Of a stretch of DNA of 64,000 nucleotides, positions 42,600 to 53,705 are shown one piece after another. Each line of letters opens with the position of its first letter. Position 1 is the first letter of the stretch. The notes beneath the pieces are model-generated. The model had not been told where the DNA came from. It made no database searches and worked only from the letters and a program-made list of their open reading frames with translations. This stretch comes from Tetraselmis striata (taxonomy: Eukaryota; Chlorophyta; Chlorodendrophyceae; Chlorodendrales; Chlorodendraceae). A program made the translations under genes and the position numbers. Location of the stretch: contig VCJN01000938.1 of assembly GCA_006384855.1 (NCBI GenBank), forward strand, positions 62,001 to 126,000. The letters run 5' to 3'.

Positions 42600-43990
42600 T
42601 TGTCTGTGCAGCCTGCAGTGTCTTTGCATAATAGTTGCATGCGTGTAAGTGGCAATCAGCATTAGCCTAGAGCAGAACTGCACCTAAGGCATATTTGCCG
42701 GCGCCAGTAGCCACTACAAACTCAGCATCTTTGCCGGTGATGGGGCATGCCAGCACTGGAAACTAGCACAAGGCTTGCTTCAGTTTTACAAATGCAGCTT
42801 GGCATTCAACTATCCAATCAAATATATTATCCTTTCTTGTGAGGGCATATAACGGTGCTGCAATAGCAGAATAATTGCGCACATAGCGTCGGTAAAAATT
42901 GCAGAAACCAAGATATTGTTGGACATTCTTAACGTTCTTAGGCCTGGGCCAATCCTGAACAGCCTTAATTTTATTAGGCGAGGGTCTTAGGCCTGCCTGT
43001 GATACCATATGTCCAAGGTATCCGAGTTCATTCTTGGCAAACCAGCATTTCTGTAGTCGTAATCTAATGTCATTAGACTCGAGCATAGTAGGGCTGTGTC
43101 CAAATGTTGCAAATGTTCCTCAAGAGAGTTGCTAAAAATCAAGACATCATCCAGGTATACAAGTATAAAGGTATGCTTGTGTGGCTGGAGTATAGATGTC
43201 ATCAGGCGTTGAAAAGAGGAGGAAGCAATGGTGAGTCCAATGGCATTACTAGCCACTCGAATTGGCCATAGACAGTTCTGAACGCCGTTTTAGGAACATC
43301 AGGTGGATTAATCCGGAGTTGGTGATAACCTAAGGCGAGATCAAGAGCTGAACAGACAGTAGCACTTGATAGCATATCAAGTACTGCATCAGCAGGTGGA
43401 ACATGGAACTCAACCTTTTTGGTGTACTTATTCAATTCACGGTAGTCAATGCACATGCGCAGACCGCCATTGGCCTTGCGGGCGAAGAGAACATGAGCTG
43501 CATATGGAGAGAAGGATTCCTGTATAAACTGTTTCTCAAGAAAAAGAAATCAGTTGTGTTCTTCGTTCCTCTAATTCTGCAGGCGATAATATGTATATTT
43601 TTCCTGCAGGAACTTGCTTGAGCGTCAGGAACAAGAGGGATCTCATGATCAAGACCAAGGCGTAATTGTGGAAGGTTGTCAAGCGGATAGCATATTGGTT
43701 TATGCTTTCGCAATAAGTCTCTGATCTGAGCGGTATAAGCTGCAGACTGGTCTGTGTCAATTGTAATATCAATGAGCAGTAGCGCGGCAAGGGAGTGCGT
43801 CGCTTGTGCCGGTTTTTGCATTCGGGGGCTGAGGGAATATCAATATCTAGCTCATTGCTTTCTTTGGTGGCATTGTATTGTTTAACGATGGCGCAGAAAT
43901 AAACTGTGTCAGGGTCATGCTTGGCAATCTCTCTGGGCATCGCATTGGCATTAGTCTGGCGGGGCTCTGTTTGGCATTGGACTTTCAGTC
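42600..43990 (-). pseudogene. Reverse transcriptase of gypsy element
   Basis: Overlapping minus-strand frames cover the linker (LGLDHEIPLVPDA), the RT fingers ([14 protein letters not shown]), the first catalytic Asp ([14 protein letters not shown]), and YLDDVLIFS at 43,157-43,131 with both Asp intact. They continue through the connection domain (LGHMVSQAGLRPSPNKI, LGFCNFYRRYVRNYS) and the start of RNase H. Frameshifts occur near 43,540, 43,270 and 43,070. TAG codons at 42,763-42,765 and 42,667-42,669 interrupt the connection/RNase H part. Confidence 0.85.
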
Positions 43991-44005
43991 CTGTGGGAAA
44001 TGTCA

Positions 44006-44500
44006 TTAGACCATATTCCCAATCAACATGTGGATATTGTATCGTTTCAGGAATTGCATCCCTAAAACCAGATTAAGATTATTCTGTAATGGTGTGTTTG
44101 TGAAGTCAATGGGTATTGTGTAATTGTTGATAATTAATTCAAGGGTGATTTTTTGTGAAGCGAGAACCATTCTACCATCAGCAAGAATAACTCTTACTTT
44201 ATTTTGAAGTGGTGTAGTTGGTATTTTATTTTCTTTGACATACTTGGTGCTGGCAAAGTTCAAAGTTGCACCGCTGTCAACCAGTATTGAAGGTGTTATA
44301 TTATATTCAGTACATGTGGGGTGTAACAGCAATAAATCATGATCACACTTTCTGGTAACAAAACATTTATCTGTCATCATACGTGACTGATGGGACTTTG
44401 TGGCTTTTGGTTTATATTCCTTACCTTGCTGTTCAGCGAGCATGGTTTTAGGTTCTTCAGTGGTAGCGACGTCATTGATTGCCTGGGCTGAACGTTCCTC
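44006..44500 (-). pseudogene. Retropepsin of gypsy element
   Basis: ILVDSGATLNFAS carries the catalytic DSGA; LADGRMVLASQ and LNLVLGMQFLKRYN form the C-terminal flap and conserved block. The frame ends at 44,006, before the RT linker. It follows the methylase-like region in one frame, with a Lys-rich spacer. Confidence 0.8.
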
Positions 44501-45119
44501 AACAGTATAGTCAGCCAGGTAGACATCAACATACCACTCAGTGGGTCCCATAGGTTGAGTATCAGTCGCTGAACCGGGTGTGTGAAACAGATATGTTCCA
44601 GGCGGGTAGCTGTGAATTTTCTTATGTTTTGAAACCAACGGTTTCCAGGATTGTCCTAATTGTGAGGACCATCTGGGCATAACAATAATACCTCTTGTGT
44701 CAAAAGGTGACTCTTGTCTTTGCATCTCAAAATGGTGCATGCAAGATAGGCATGGCTGTGTCTTCATACACTGGATTGATGAACACAGTTTTACCTTTGA
44801 TATCCTGTTGCAGAAATGGTTTTTCAGCACTGCAATAATCTGAACAGACAGCATCATATGCTGAGGCACAAGCATCAAAAGTGACTGGACCATAGGCATA
44901 ATTCAGTCTCTTGAATTCTGCTTGGTCAAACACATCAGATTCAGTTGGACATGCATTTGGCTTTGCATATTTGTTAATTTCATTGTCATTCTTTTGATTA
45001 TTATTTTTGGTACGCATTCTGCGCACTCGAGATATATTTTGCATGATAGTCAATTTGGCATGCAGTTTAGCATGTATCTTTTTGTCTTTGACATTTTTGT
45101 CGACATTTTCTCTGCACAA
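44500..45119 (-). pseudogene. DNA-adenine-methylase-like domain inside the gypsy polyprotein
   Basis: Two frames joined by a 1-nt shift near 44,740. The first has YGPVTFDACASAYDAVC, DYCSAEKPFLQQD and VFINPVYED; the second has GIIVMPRWSSQ, HSYPPGTYLFHTPG and PTEWYVDVYLAD. The pattern, an FD-x-ACAS opening, a Cys/Ser-rich segment, an NPPY-like motif (here NPVY, 44,777-44,766) and a later V-x-P-x-W block, resembles phage-type DNA N6-adenine methyltransferase domains seen in some algal retroelements. The second Pro of NPPY is Val, so catalysis is doubtful. It could act as a structural or DNA-binding module. Family assignment is from memory of the pattern. Confidence 0.55.
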
Positions 45120-45469
45120 TGTATCGTCCTCGATGTCGGCAACGAGGTGTGAATGAGCACAGGAACAACACCTATGAGCTTCATGCTCAGGTTGCGAGTC
45201 GGATAGGGTTCAGTGCCGCGGGAGCGCAATGCTCAACCATATCGACATATGTATCCTCGATCTCATGCAGGGGCTGAGCAGGCAGTTTAGCAGTGCATGC
45301 ATGTTTGCATGGACTCGGCGACATGTCAGTGTCAATTGTCTCAATTACATTGAGAGGCACAGGTTGGCATGCCGCCCAACACCGTCATTTGTTTTTATGT
45401 AAGTCGATCTTGTCTACTTGCTTGGCTAGCTTATTAGCAGCCACGTTGGCTTTGAACTGTTCTTTGTCA

Positions 45470-45560
45470 TGTTCAGATGCATGGCGGCATTCATAAATTG
45501 AGTGGCTTTTTTGCCGCATTTGGCGCACTCACCAGTGAAGCAACTCTTTTTTGTTTGGTT
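45470..45560 (-). other. Possible zinc-knuckle region of gypsy Gag
   Basis: The minus-strand frame reads SCFTGECAKCGKKATQF, a short Cys cluster between the Gag body and the methylase-like domain. The spacing is not a standard CCHC, so the call is tentative. Confidence 0.3.
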
Positions 45561-45767
45561 GATGATTGGGGAAGCTGTTGTCAGCAGCATGACGACTTGG
45601 GGCAGAGCTGGATGATGCTCCGTTGCTGCGTGACCACGGGTTTGTGGAGGTCGGCATGTGGCAACGACCTGAATACTCCTCGTAGCGACGCTTATTGTGG
45701 TTCTTGATATGTTGGCCTGCCTCCTTTAGACAATCTCTACAGCGAGGCGGTGCTCCTCGTCGATAGC

Positions 45768-46446
45768 CTAGGGATGTCTGAAAAGTACTTCATGAGTCGA
45801 GACTGCCTCGTTGGCGTGGTTAGCCATCTTTTGCACCTCGGCTCTCTCGTGCTTGGGAATCGCCTGCAAAATACGCTGCACTTGCAAGTACTCAGGCACA
45901 GCGAAAGGTCGACGCAGCAAAGCAAATGCAGCTTGCGGCTTGCGCTGCAAGTCGACACAGCAAGTAGCCATCTTGGGGTCGGTCGGCTTGATGCAAATGT
46001 CACGCGCGTAGTCTCCGACGGCTGTCTGAATGCCGTTGGGGAAAGCTGCGTAGAAGAAAGCTTGTTTCCAGTCTTGATAGTTGGCGAAGTGAGGCAGGAC
46101 CTCGCAGCCCATGACAATGTGAACCTGAAGCTCATGGCTGTTGAGCACAAGTTGGTGGGTGTGAGCCGCGATAGAATCGGTCTTGAACTGGCGACCGAGC
46201 CATGCCTCCATCTCAGGAACCCAAAGCTTGTTGCGGTCGGAAATCTCCTTGTCGACATTCTCTAGAAAGGCCTTGACTGCTGGAAAATCATGAACGTCGG
46301 CGAGCTTGTGAATGATGTTCTGAGTTGGTGTCATAACACGGGCTTCCATCATCTTCTTCTCGACAATTTGACGCATAGATTGCTCGGCGGGTGAACCACC
46401 CTACCGGGAGGATGGCCGGCTTGACGGGCGCTCCGCTGCGATGCCA
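45768..46446 (-). pseudogene. Gag of gypsy element
   Basis: An open frame of 202 codons (46,376-45,768) with helical capsid-like sequence: WVPEMEAWLGRQFKTDSIAA, YQDWKQAFFYAAFPNGI and AEVQKMANHANEAVSTHEV. An ATG with good context lies at 46,446 in a neighbouring frame, so a small shift near 46,380 probably separates the true start from the body. It lies directly inside the 5' LTR and primer-binding site, the usual place for Gag. The Cys/His nucleocapsid part seems to follow at about 45.5 kb. Confidence 0.65.
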
Positions 46447-46575
46447 TGGTGACACGCGACTCAGACAACGGTCAGAATCGTTACCAAGGGTAGGCAGGAC
46501 CAGCGAAATCGCGAATGTATCGTCGTGCGTGCGAGAGCAGGTCGCGGTGGGTCGGCATGTGGAGATGGATCGTAA

Positions 46576-46591
46576 CAGGAAGCCGAAACCA
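46576..46591 (-). promoter_or_regulatory. Primer-binding site of gypsy element
   Basis: TGGTTTCGGCTTCCTG lies one base inside the 5' LTR on the minus strand. TGG pairs with the CCA end of a tRNA; which tRNA cannot be told without the genome's tRNA set. Confidence 0.5.
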
Positions 46592-46592
46592 G

Positions 46593-46944
46593 TGTAAGTA
46601 CTCGTGGCAGTACGAAATGATACATGGCTCTACTCGTAGTATTTTTGCGAATTGGGTTGGTTGCTGGATGTAATCTCTTATACAATATGCCGCTAGCATT
46701 ACATATCTATCATGTAGCGGTCCGACTCGTCGGTACCGCGGATATGCAGCTTGTAGCGCTATCCTCATGATTTAGGAGTTGTAACGCGTATTGTATGTTA
46801 CATGGAATATTATTGGCGTCTGGGTGTGGCCGTACCAATAAATAATACGCATGCTGAAATATCAATACAGCAGTATGATTAATTGGTCATAAAACGTCGC
46901 AGGTTGTGGTGGTATTAGGGTAGTCGCTAGGCGTAACCCTAACA
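46593..46944 (-). repeat. 5' LTR of gypsy element
   Basis: 352 bp, about 90 percent similar to 40,258-40,595 by eye. It differs by small indels and substitutions. Confidence 0.9.
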
Positions 46945-47451
46945 CAGGGCCTAGCGATTGGCAACGGCGGTGGCGGTGGCGGTGTTGGTAGCGGCGTGCG
47001 TGGCGAGTAGCGTGTCCATGTCACGACCGAGCTCCGTTGAGCTCCACCATGGGTACGACTTGGTCGCTGCAACATGGGGGAGCGGCGCGGTCAAAACGGC
47101 AGCGGTCAGTAAATTAGAAACTTCCAGCCGGAGTGCCAGTCAACTAGCGGGTTAAACACCAGAGGCCGGCGGCAGGCGGAGGAGGCCGGCAACGCAGCGC
47201 AGCCCTCCGGGCGGCGGGGGGCGGTAGTATACCAATTGGAATCACATTTCTTGGTTTCCCCTAATATCTTATGCAGTTGCCGACCCCTCCGCCATAAATG
47301 CAAAATGCCCGGTATTTGGACGCCAAATTTGACAGCTAGAAATGGCGCGCCTATGCATGCTTAACCACTCCCCGAAGCTCGACGCCGATTGGCCGCTAAT
47401 CTAGTATGGCACCTCCGCTTTATTGAATCACCAACCGCGACTACCGTGTAA

Positions 47452-49788
47452 TGATCTAAACATGTTTATGGGTTTTCCCACAATTTAATTGCCCTAGTGC
47501 GACCCGTACGGTCTTTTTGTGATTTCAACCGGTTAGGCTACCTGCACCATCGGGTTGCAATACGGGCTGCCCCACAGCCGCAAGCCCTGCGCTCCCGGCC
47601 GGGGAGTTACTTAGGACAGCCAACAACAGCTCGTTTGCCATCTACCTTCGGCAGCGGCTGGGCGTACTTGTGCGCGCGAGGGTCACAGAGTTTGAACAAG
47701 CCCGCTCCGTGGTTCACCCACCCGGCGGTGAGTCGCGTTGTGCCGCGCATATGCGTTGCGTTACAACATCAGGCAGCGACAAACAACCCCTCGGTAATGT
47801 GGTTTTCCCTACTCGTGCGCCCGAAGTCGTTTTCCGTTTTTGCCCTAGCTTTGCGGCTGGGACGTTTTCGGTAGCTATATATGCGCACGGCAAGGTATTG
47901 GATGAGCTGAAGGTCCCCGTTGGGTGTGTGTGTGTCGGGGGGGGGGGGGGGGGGGGGGGGTTAAACCTCAACACCCGAAGTCGAGTCGCAGTACATGCCT
48001 TCGGGGCTCCCGCCGTGGAGCACCCTCTCGCAGTAATCAACTCTTGAGGACAGGGGAGGTTCGTGCGCTCGGCACCATGGGCGCGGCTCGTCACGGTTGT
48101 CAACGACGACAACTACGCCTACCGCAACAAATCAACGCGGACGGAGGAGGACGTACGTAGTGTCGTCGGGGCGGCCACTTGCTGTCCCGCAAGACACTTC
48201 AACCCGGTCCGCGTGTCCTCGCAGGAGGGTCGTGGCATCAACGGTCGTTATACGCCGTGGTTTTCCGAATCTACTCACGTAATTGGTCCGTTACGGGGTT
48301 GGTGCCGCTCATGCGCCGGTGTTTTGAGAGCATGGCTCGTTGCTCTCCCCCTAATCATCATGCGGCAACGTTTGTTGTTGTCGCAGTGGGCGGCGTGTGC
48401 GCGGCTCGTCCCGGCGCGTCTACGTACGACGCCTCCTACTGCAACGTCGTCCTCACAAGGACCACGACAACTTGCAGCTGCCCACCACAGGGCAGCTCTA
48501 CCACTTGACAAGCTTCACGTCTCGTGGTGGTTGTAACTACCCCTGTCCGACTCAGGGTTTGGAACCTCGGCGACCGTCGCTGGTGCAGCAGCAGCGGCCG
48601 CCTCGTCGTAATTCTCGCCCCGGCATCATTGCCATCGTTACGGGCCGGCATAGCCTGCGAGGGCCTCTACGCCAGCGAACCCGTTCCCGATGTCACGACA
48701 TCTTGTCTATGACAACACAAGCTGTCCGCCGAGGGACAGCTCCGCCACCTAACGCGACTTGTGCATTTCGCGGCGTCATCATAGGCATGCAACTTATAAG
48801 GCGGTCCGCAGCTGTCGCTGGTGCAGCAGCGACGGCCGCCTCGACGCACTCCGCGAAGCAAGACCCGCGGCGACAGCTTACCGAGTCCGCGGGTCTTCTC
48901 CGACATCGCCGACAACCGACCCTGACACACATAAGAGCCGGTGCGACACGATCACACTGGGTCCCACGTTCCCGCCTCCCTAAGCGCCGTGCGTTTCACC
49001 CGCCGCCCTTCACGCAGAGCGAGGAAACGACTACCGCTTGTGACGGCAGCGGCCTTGCACCGCTATCATCGCGCGGGGTTACGTGTCCAGACCTCGTAAC
49101 GTCCATCGCCAGTTTAGATGCATAGCTACCATCGCGTCGCGTACAGCGTACCAATACTTCACATGGCTGCACGTGACGCGCTCGCGCGCCCGTGCGCGCA
49201 GGTGTACTCGTCCTACTGGTGCATGTGCCGCTGCTCAGCTGCTCTACTCGTCGCCAACTTGGCCACTTCTAATGGCCTTCAATTCCGGCTCGTGCCGCAC
49301 GCCACCACGGCGCGCGGCAAATGATGTAGGGCGCCGTCAGGAGACGGCGCCTTAATTCCGCGTAACATCCGGTCTATGTATGTCGCGCCAGCGTTCACGC
49401 CATCATCCTCTTCCGTCCGCATATATTCTGCGTTTATGCATCGCTTGAGGTTTCTAACCTCTCGGCGCGATACCCGTTCTACAACTCAAGACATCCCGCC
49501 GTCGTCTGGTCGGCACGCCTGCCGACTATCCACGCTCGTAGTCGTAAACGAACCGCGTGTACTACATGGGCAAAACCAACTTGATTGCATCTTGAAATGA
49601 TCTTAACGTGTTTCTGGGGTTTCCTAACCGTTTCACTGTCCTAGTGCGACCCGCACGGTCTGTTGGTGGTTTCAACCGTTAGGCTACCGTTACCATCGGG
49701 TTGCAGAACGGGCTGCCCCACCGCCCGTGAGCCCTTCGCTCCCGCCCGGGGAGCTTTAGGACAGCCAACAACAACTCGTTTGCCATCT
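47452..49788 (+). mobile_element. Short element bounded by about 195-bp direct repeats
   Basis: Direct repeats at 47,452-47,646 and 49,596-49,788 share AATGATCT, CCTAGTGCGACCCG, GGACAGCCAACAACA and CGTTTGCCATCT, about 80 percent by eye. The interior (about 1.95 kb) has exon-like pieces but no RT, integrase or transposase. Either a non-autonomous LTR-type element or a segmental repeat around a small gene. Confidence 0.5.
47670..48047 (+). CDS. Unrecognised gene fragment with G24 tract in probable intron
   Basis: The frame from about 47,670 reads VVFRFCPSFAAGTFSVAIYA and HGKVLDELKVPV, then a GTGTGTG donor at about 47,925, a G24 tract, and a CGCAG acceptor at about 47,991. Removing that stretch would join VPV to HAFGAPAVEHPLAVINS and a TGA at 48,045. 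A later plus-strand piece, RLVTVVNDDNYAYRNKS (near 48,090), also looks coding and ends at a GTACGT donor. Family unknown. The intron runs poly-G on the sense strand, opposite to the confident genes, which lowers my trust in the model. Confidence 0.3.
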   Translation: MRARVTEFEQARSVVHPPGGESRCAAHMRCVTTSGSDKQPLGNVVFPTRAPEVVFRFCPSFAAGTFSVAIYAHGKVLDELKVPVGCVCVGGGGGGGGLNLNTRSRVAVHAFGAPAVEHPLAVINS

Positions 49789-49849
49789 TCCAGCGCCCTC
49801 CCGTTTCCGCCTCCGCCATGCGGGCTCCTTCTTCGACCCCCCCCCCCCC

Positions 49850-51140
49850 CCTTCACCGATTGAAGCTTTCTAGCCATAAATGGCGCTTGTCTGTGTAAAA
49901 GAGCCTCGGCGCCCTTTTGGTAAAAACATACTCGATTGCATGTTGAAGCTCATTTTTTGCAGTCTTTGATGTGTATCGACCGTTATTGTTGTGCCTCCCC
50001 CCTGCTCATCATCACTCATCATCACGCGGGCATCTTCCGCACCTATTTCTCGCGACTAGGCGCGCTCTTATAGCATACAAGTAGACCTGTTGCATGAGTT
50101 TCGAATCCAGAGAGCCGCAAGGATCGATCGTAGTAGTCGCTGAATTGTACGGGTCCGCTGACTACCCGCCGACCCGGGGCCCGGCGTTCCTCGACGGATG
50201 GGCGGCGAGGCGGGCGGTCGTCCGGTTATTTTGGCCCGCGCGGAGTTATGACCCGCTACTGGCCACAATAATTTGATGCAGAACTCAGCTTCCGTACTCA
50301 TCCTTCCCGCCAGGCTTTAAGTACTGTGCTGACGCCTAACGTTAGGCGGGCGTTTGGAGTGATATATACATGCGACTACTCGCGCCTAGGAGTTGTTAAG
50401 CGCGGCTAAGCGGACCAGTGGGTCGATTCGCATGCATGTAAGTACACCGGGAGCCAATGGAGTGACTTGTAGTTGTGATAATCCTTAAAAAAATGCGGAA
50501 AAACGATTAAAGTGCGGAGCAGGTGAGACACTGGCCGAATCGCACGATTCTTACCCGTGCCTCACCAAATCCCACAAGACTCGGCCCATATCCCACCCCT
50601 AGCCCCTAAGGGGCCATTGGTGGTGGTCTAGAGCAGCTTGTTCACGTCGTGTGACCTGCTAGTGGCCGATTCGGGGGTGGGATGGAGGTGGTCATGGTAT
50701 TGAGGGTACACGAGACACCGTACGCGCGCTACATCGCCGATTTTAAACACCGTGCGGGTGCGCCGAGCGGCCGTCCGCGCCGCCCCCCTTCTTGCCGTGG
50801 CTGTCGTCCTCGGGATCATACCCATGGTCATCAGCATGCGCCTCAGCATGCGAGGCGGGGCGACGTTCTTGTCAAATGGTGCCTCATCGGCCGCGCCCAT
50901 ATAGCGGGCCCCTATTTCAGCGCCATCTCCGCCCGCTGCCTCGTTTTCCACGGGCGAGGACGCAGTCGTGCATGCTCGCCATGAGTACGTTGACTAATGG
51001 GGGTTGGAGAGGGCCGGAACCATGGCATGCATTATGTTGATGTCTGGGCATGATATCACGTAGCAGCCGCAGCCCCGCCACTCCGGGTTTCTGATTCAGC
51101 AACAAGGGCCGCGCCCGTTAGGCAGCCCGGCAGATGGGAG
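49850..51140. other. Stretch without assignable gene
   Basis: A C15 tract ends at 49,851. A minus-strand ORF at 50,628-50,951 contains FKIGDVARVRCLVYPQYHDH and looks protein-like but is unassigned. A GACGCCTAACGTTAGGCGGG palindrome lies at about 50,331-50,350. Confidence 0.35.
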
Positions 51141-51145
51141 TTCGA

Positions 51146-51558
51146 CCAGCAATGCAACTGTTCTGTACTATGCTCAAAATACTCCTCTTGTGCGCCGAGG
51201 GAGTAGTTTCATCAAAAGCCCCCCCGGGACGCGAGCGAGTATTTTCAAAAGCGGAAATACTAGTGAAAATGTGATTGCGTCTGGGGCGCCGTTGTACAAT
51301 ATTTTAGTATTTGATCACAAAATACTATAATATAGACTAAGTACTACACCAGTCCAACCAGCAATGCAAATGTTCCGTACTATGCTCAAAATACTCCTCT
51401 TGTGCGCCGAGGGAGTAGTTTCATCAAAAAGGCCCCCCGGGACGCGAGCGAGTATTTTCAAAAGCGGAAATACTAGTGAAAATGTGATTGCGTTTGGGGC
51501 GCCGTTGTACAATATTTTAGTATTTTGATCACAAAATACTATAATATAGACTAAATAC
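51146..51558 (+). repeat. Tandem duplication, 212-bp unit
   Basis: Units start at 51,146 and 51,358 with a handful of differences. Each ends in TAGTATTTTGATCACAAAATACTA-like sequence, a hairpin of about 10-bp stem (the first unit lacks one T). The CTCGGCGCAC-type centre and GTATTTTCAAAAG are also shared. Confidence 0.95.
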
Positions 51559-51559
51559 T

Positions 51560-52150
51560 CGCTTATTGAGCAGTGGTCTCCTACTCAAGAGGCTGCCGGA
51601 TCGATTCTCGGCTTTGTCATTTCAAGGGAATCTAGTCCGGGCCCGTGTCCCGGTTGACGCATTAGCCCTTCGGGGTTCGAATGCGGCAATGGTCTAATGG
51701 CTATGCCAGACCTACGACTGTTGGGCAAGTGCTGGGGCGGCTTCGGCCGATGACCCTGGGCGAACTTACTTTACTTTTACTCGCTGATTGCGAAAGCGGC
51801 CTAACACACATACCCCCCCCCCCCCCGGAGTTTGATTCAACACTGGATTTTGCTCACTACCATCACGCGGTCTTTGAGATTACCGGCCCCAGGAACCGCT
51901 GTACCACTAGGCTCCCGGACCACTTCGTAGTTATACTGTAATACCATGTATATATCATGTAGTCTTACCAGTGTAATGACACTCGTCTGAAGTCATTCCG
52001 TGACAAATTCGTAATAAACTTTGCATCATGCGCATATCACTCATCTTCACGACGCATCGTCATTGTAGGAGTATCCGGGGTCTGCCTCTATAGAAGCCCG
52101 ACAATCTCGCTGCGCTCTGGCCTAATCCGCGACATCGCGCGGCAGTTGGC
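51560..52150. other. Stretch without assignable gene
   Basis: Includes a C14 tract at 51,813-51,826 and sequence with tRNA-like boxes (see rejected items). Confidence 0.4.
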
Positions 52151-52158
52151 GGGCGGAA

Positions 52159-53420
52159 TCAATTATTTACATCCGGTTTCGGCCGGGACCGCCACGGCGG
52201 CCGGCCTGCTGCTGCAGCTACGGCGGCTTGGAGGCCGGCCCGCGACCCGAACGCCCCACCGACCGCCCTGGCCCCGGCACCACCCCGGCCCCGGGCCGGC
52301 ACTCCAGCCGCCGGCTTGGCGGGCTGCTTGGCCTTCTTGGCCGGGAGCTCCGGGCTACTGCCTTCGTCGACGTTGTCGCCGGGGACGGCTTGCGTGGCGG
52401 CCAGGTTATTGACCGCGTTGGTGTTGTGCTTGATGATGCCGCCCGCCCTAGGGCTCTTCAACTGCTGCGCCAACACGCCCACCAAGCTGTGGAGCTTTGG
52501 TGACGCAGCGGTGCCCGCCAGCGGCAGCGACACGACTTTGTTGCGCTGAACAGTCGATACGATCGTCTTACCGCCAGACGTAGGAACTGGGCGGGGGTCT
52601 GACACAGCAACTGCGAAAGTTCAGTATGCATGTTGATTGCTTGTCGCGGCGGTGGCTGTGTAATCGAGCAAGTGCGAAAACAAACGCGACTCACCTGCGG
52701 CTTCCAAGTGCGGCGTCACCTCGCAGACCTCGAGCTTGCCTAAGGGATCCCCGTCTGAGTCTCGTGCGGCCAGCATTCGTCAAAGACAGCTTACATCACC
52801 GCCTTGTCCTCAGCTGCAGGAGCAACAGCAAAAAGTAAAGCAGCACTACGGGGCGGTCAACGCCTGTGAAATTCTAATCCTCTACGCAGTCATATCACCC
52901 GCCCGCCGACTCATTGTACCTTTTAGGTTGGACTCCAGCCCCCGGGTCGTGGGAGTATGGCATGGACCGTCGACGGATGGAGGCGTTCTGAACGGCAGTG
53001 CCCATGTCATATCCCGGGGGGAGGGGGGCGCCTCGGGTACTAGGTTCAAGATCTGGGCACGCGTCGCGTCGGGTACGGACGAGGTAAAGTACAGCGAGAC
53101 GACACCCTCATCGGACACTTGAAACCGTGCATCACGCAGGATCTCCTTCTTCGCTCAGTGCAGTTGTCCAGTATGTCCGCGAGAGCAAAGCCGAAAGCGT
53201 CCTCGCCATCATGGGGCTGCTCTGGGTGAATTATATGGCCGTTGCCTCGCCGTGAAACATCGCCTCCCGCTCGTCCTCAACGATGCGGCCCGTGCTGCAC
53301 AGACCACATAGTGGTATGGTCATGCCTCGAGGCCTCACAGCTTTGCCCACGGGGGTGGATGGAAGTAGCTTGGCATGCTTCGCCATGATGGAGGGTGCTG
53401 GAGGACGAGCATCTACGGTA
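52159..53420 (-). pseudogene. Unrecognised multi-exon gene, family Y copy 2
   Basis: Inverted paralogue of 13,855-15,060. From right to left: an N-terminus with AKHAKLLPSTPVGKAV and GMTIPLCGLCSTGRIVED (53,387-53,280), GEDAFGFALADILDNCTER (about 53,205-53,150), FQVSDEGVVSLYFTSSVPDA, then AVFDECWPHETQTGIP (about 52,780) and, after a long deletion relative to copy 1, EVTPHLEAAG-like sequence with a conserved donor. A final exon to 52,159 has a basic run, PAKKAKQPAKPA, that could be a nuclear signal. In-frame stops and shifts make this copy dead. Function unknown. Confidence 0.45.
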
Positions 53421-53479
53421 CTGTTTGGCGATTGTGCGTCAGGTAGGCGCACCCGCTTTCTTAAATAAACAGTCCGGCG

Positions 53480-53705
53480 CGTATGATATTAATATCATAT
53501 ATACCATACCATTATGTTATGTAAATATTGTATTATAATGTTCATACAGTAGTATGAATATATATATTAACATATTATTTGTAATAATATAATATAATAA
53601 TATGTAATATCACATTTTATTATATAATATACATACTAATATTATATTATATTGTTATATAATATATTTATATTATAATACATATAATTATATTTATATA
53701 TCGCG
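53480..53705. repeat. AT-only block at promoter position
   Basis: About 225 bp with almost no G or C, made of ATAT, TAATAT and ATTATA strings, in a GC-rich region. It replaces the short TATA-box segment of the paralogous promoter at 13,720-13,735. Confidence 0.95.

Larger units (their letters stand above)
40258..46944 (-). mobile_element. Chromodomain Ty3/gypsy retrotransposon with LTRs
   Basis: LTRs at 40,258-40,595 and 46,593-46,944 start TGTAAGTACTCG and end CCTAACA. In transcription order (right to left): gag, methylase-like domain, protease, RT, RNase H, integrase, chromodomain. This domain order is Ty3/gypsy, and the C-terminal chromodomain marks a chromovirus, which targets chromatin. 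The flanking 5-mers CGGGG (left) and CAGGG (right) match at 4 of 5 positions, as for a slightly decayed target duplication. Several in-frame TAG codons and 1-nt shifts make this copy inactive. The LTRs differ by many point changes and small indels, so the insertion is not recent. Confidence 0.9.

Noticed and set aside
41632..42765. TAG codons only in the gypsy pol ORFs, hinting at stop-codon reassignment
   Set aside because: At least one TAG sits where Trp (TGG) is expected and another where Gln is plausible, and frameshifts are also present. The Mei2-like gene uses TAG as its natural stop, so simple decay explains it.
47670..48047. Reading the G24 tract at 47,937-47,960 as coding poly-Gly
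   Set aside because: GTGTGTG before it and CGCAG after it mark a better intron, and removing it leaves a compact C-terminus. Even so, the gene itself stays low confidence.
51640..51740. Possible permuted tRNA gene: GGGGTTCGAATGC (T-arm-like) precedes TGGTCTAATGG (D-arm-like)
   Set aside because: Permuted tRNAs do occur in green algae, but the T-arm stem does not pair, no anticodon stem of 5 bp with a 7-base loop can be formed, and the acceptor halves do not match.
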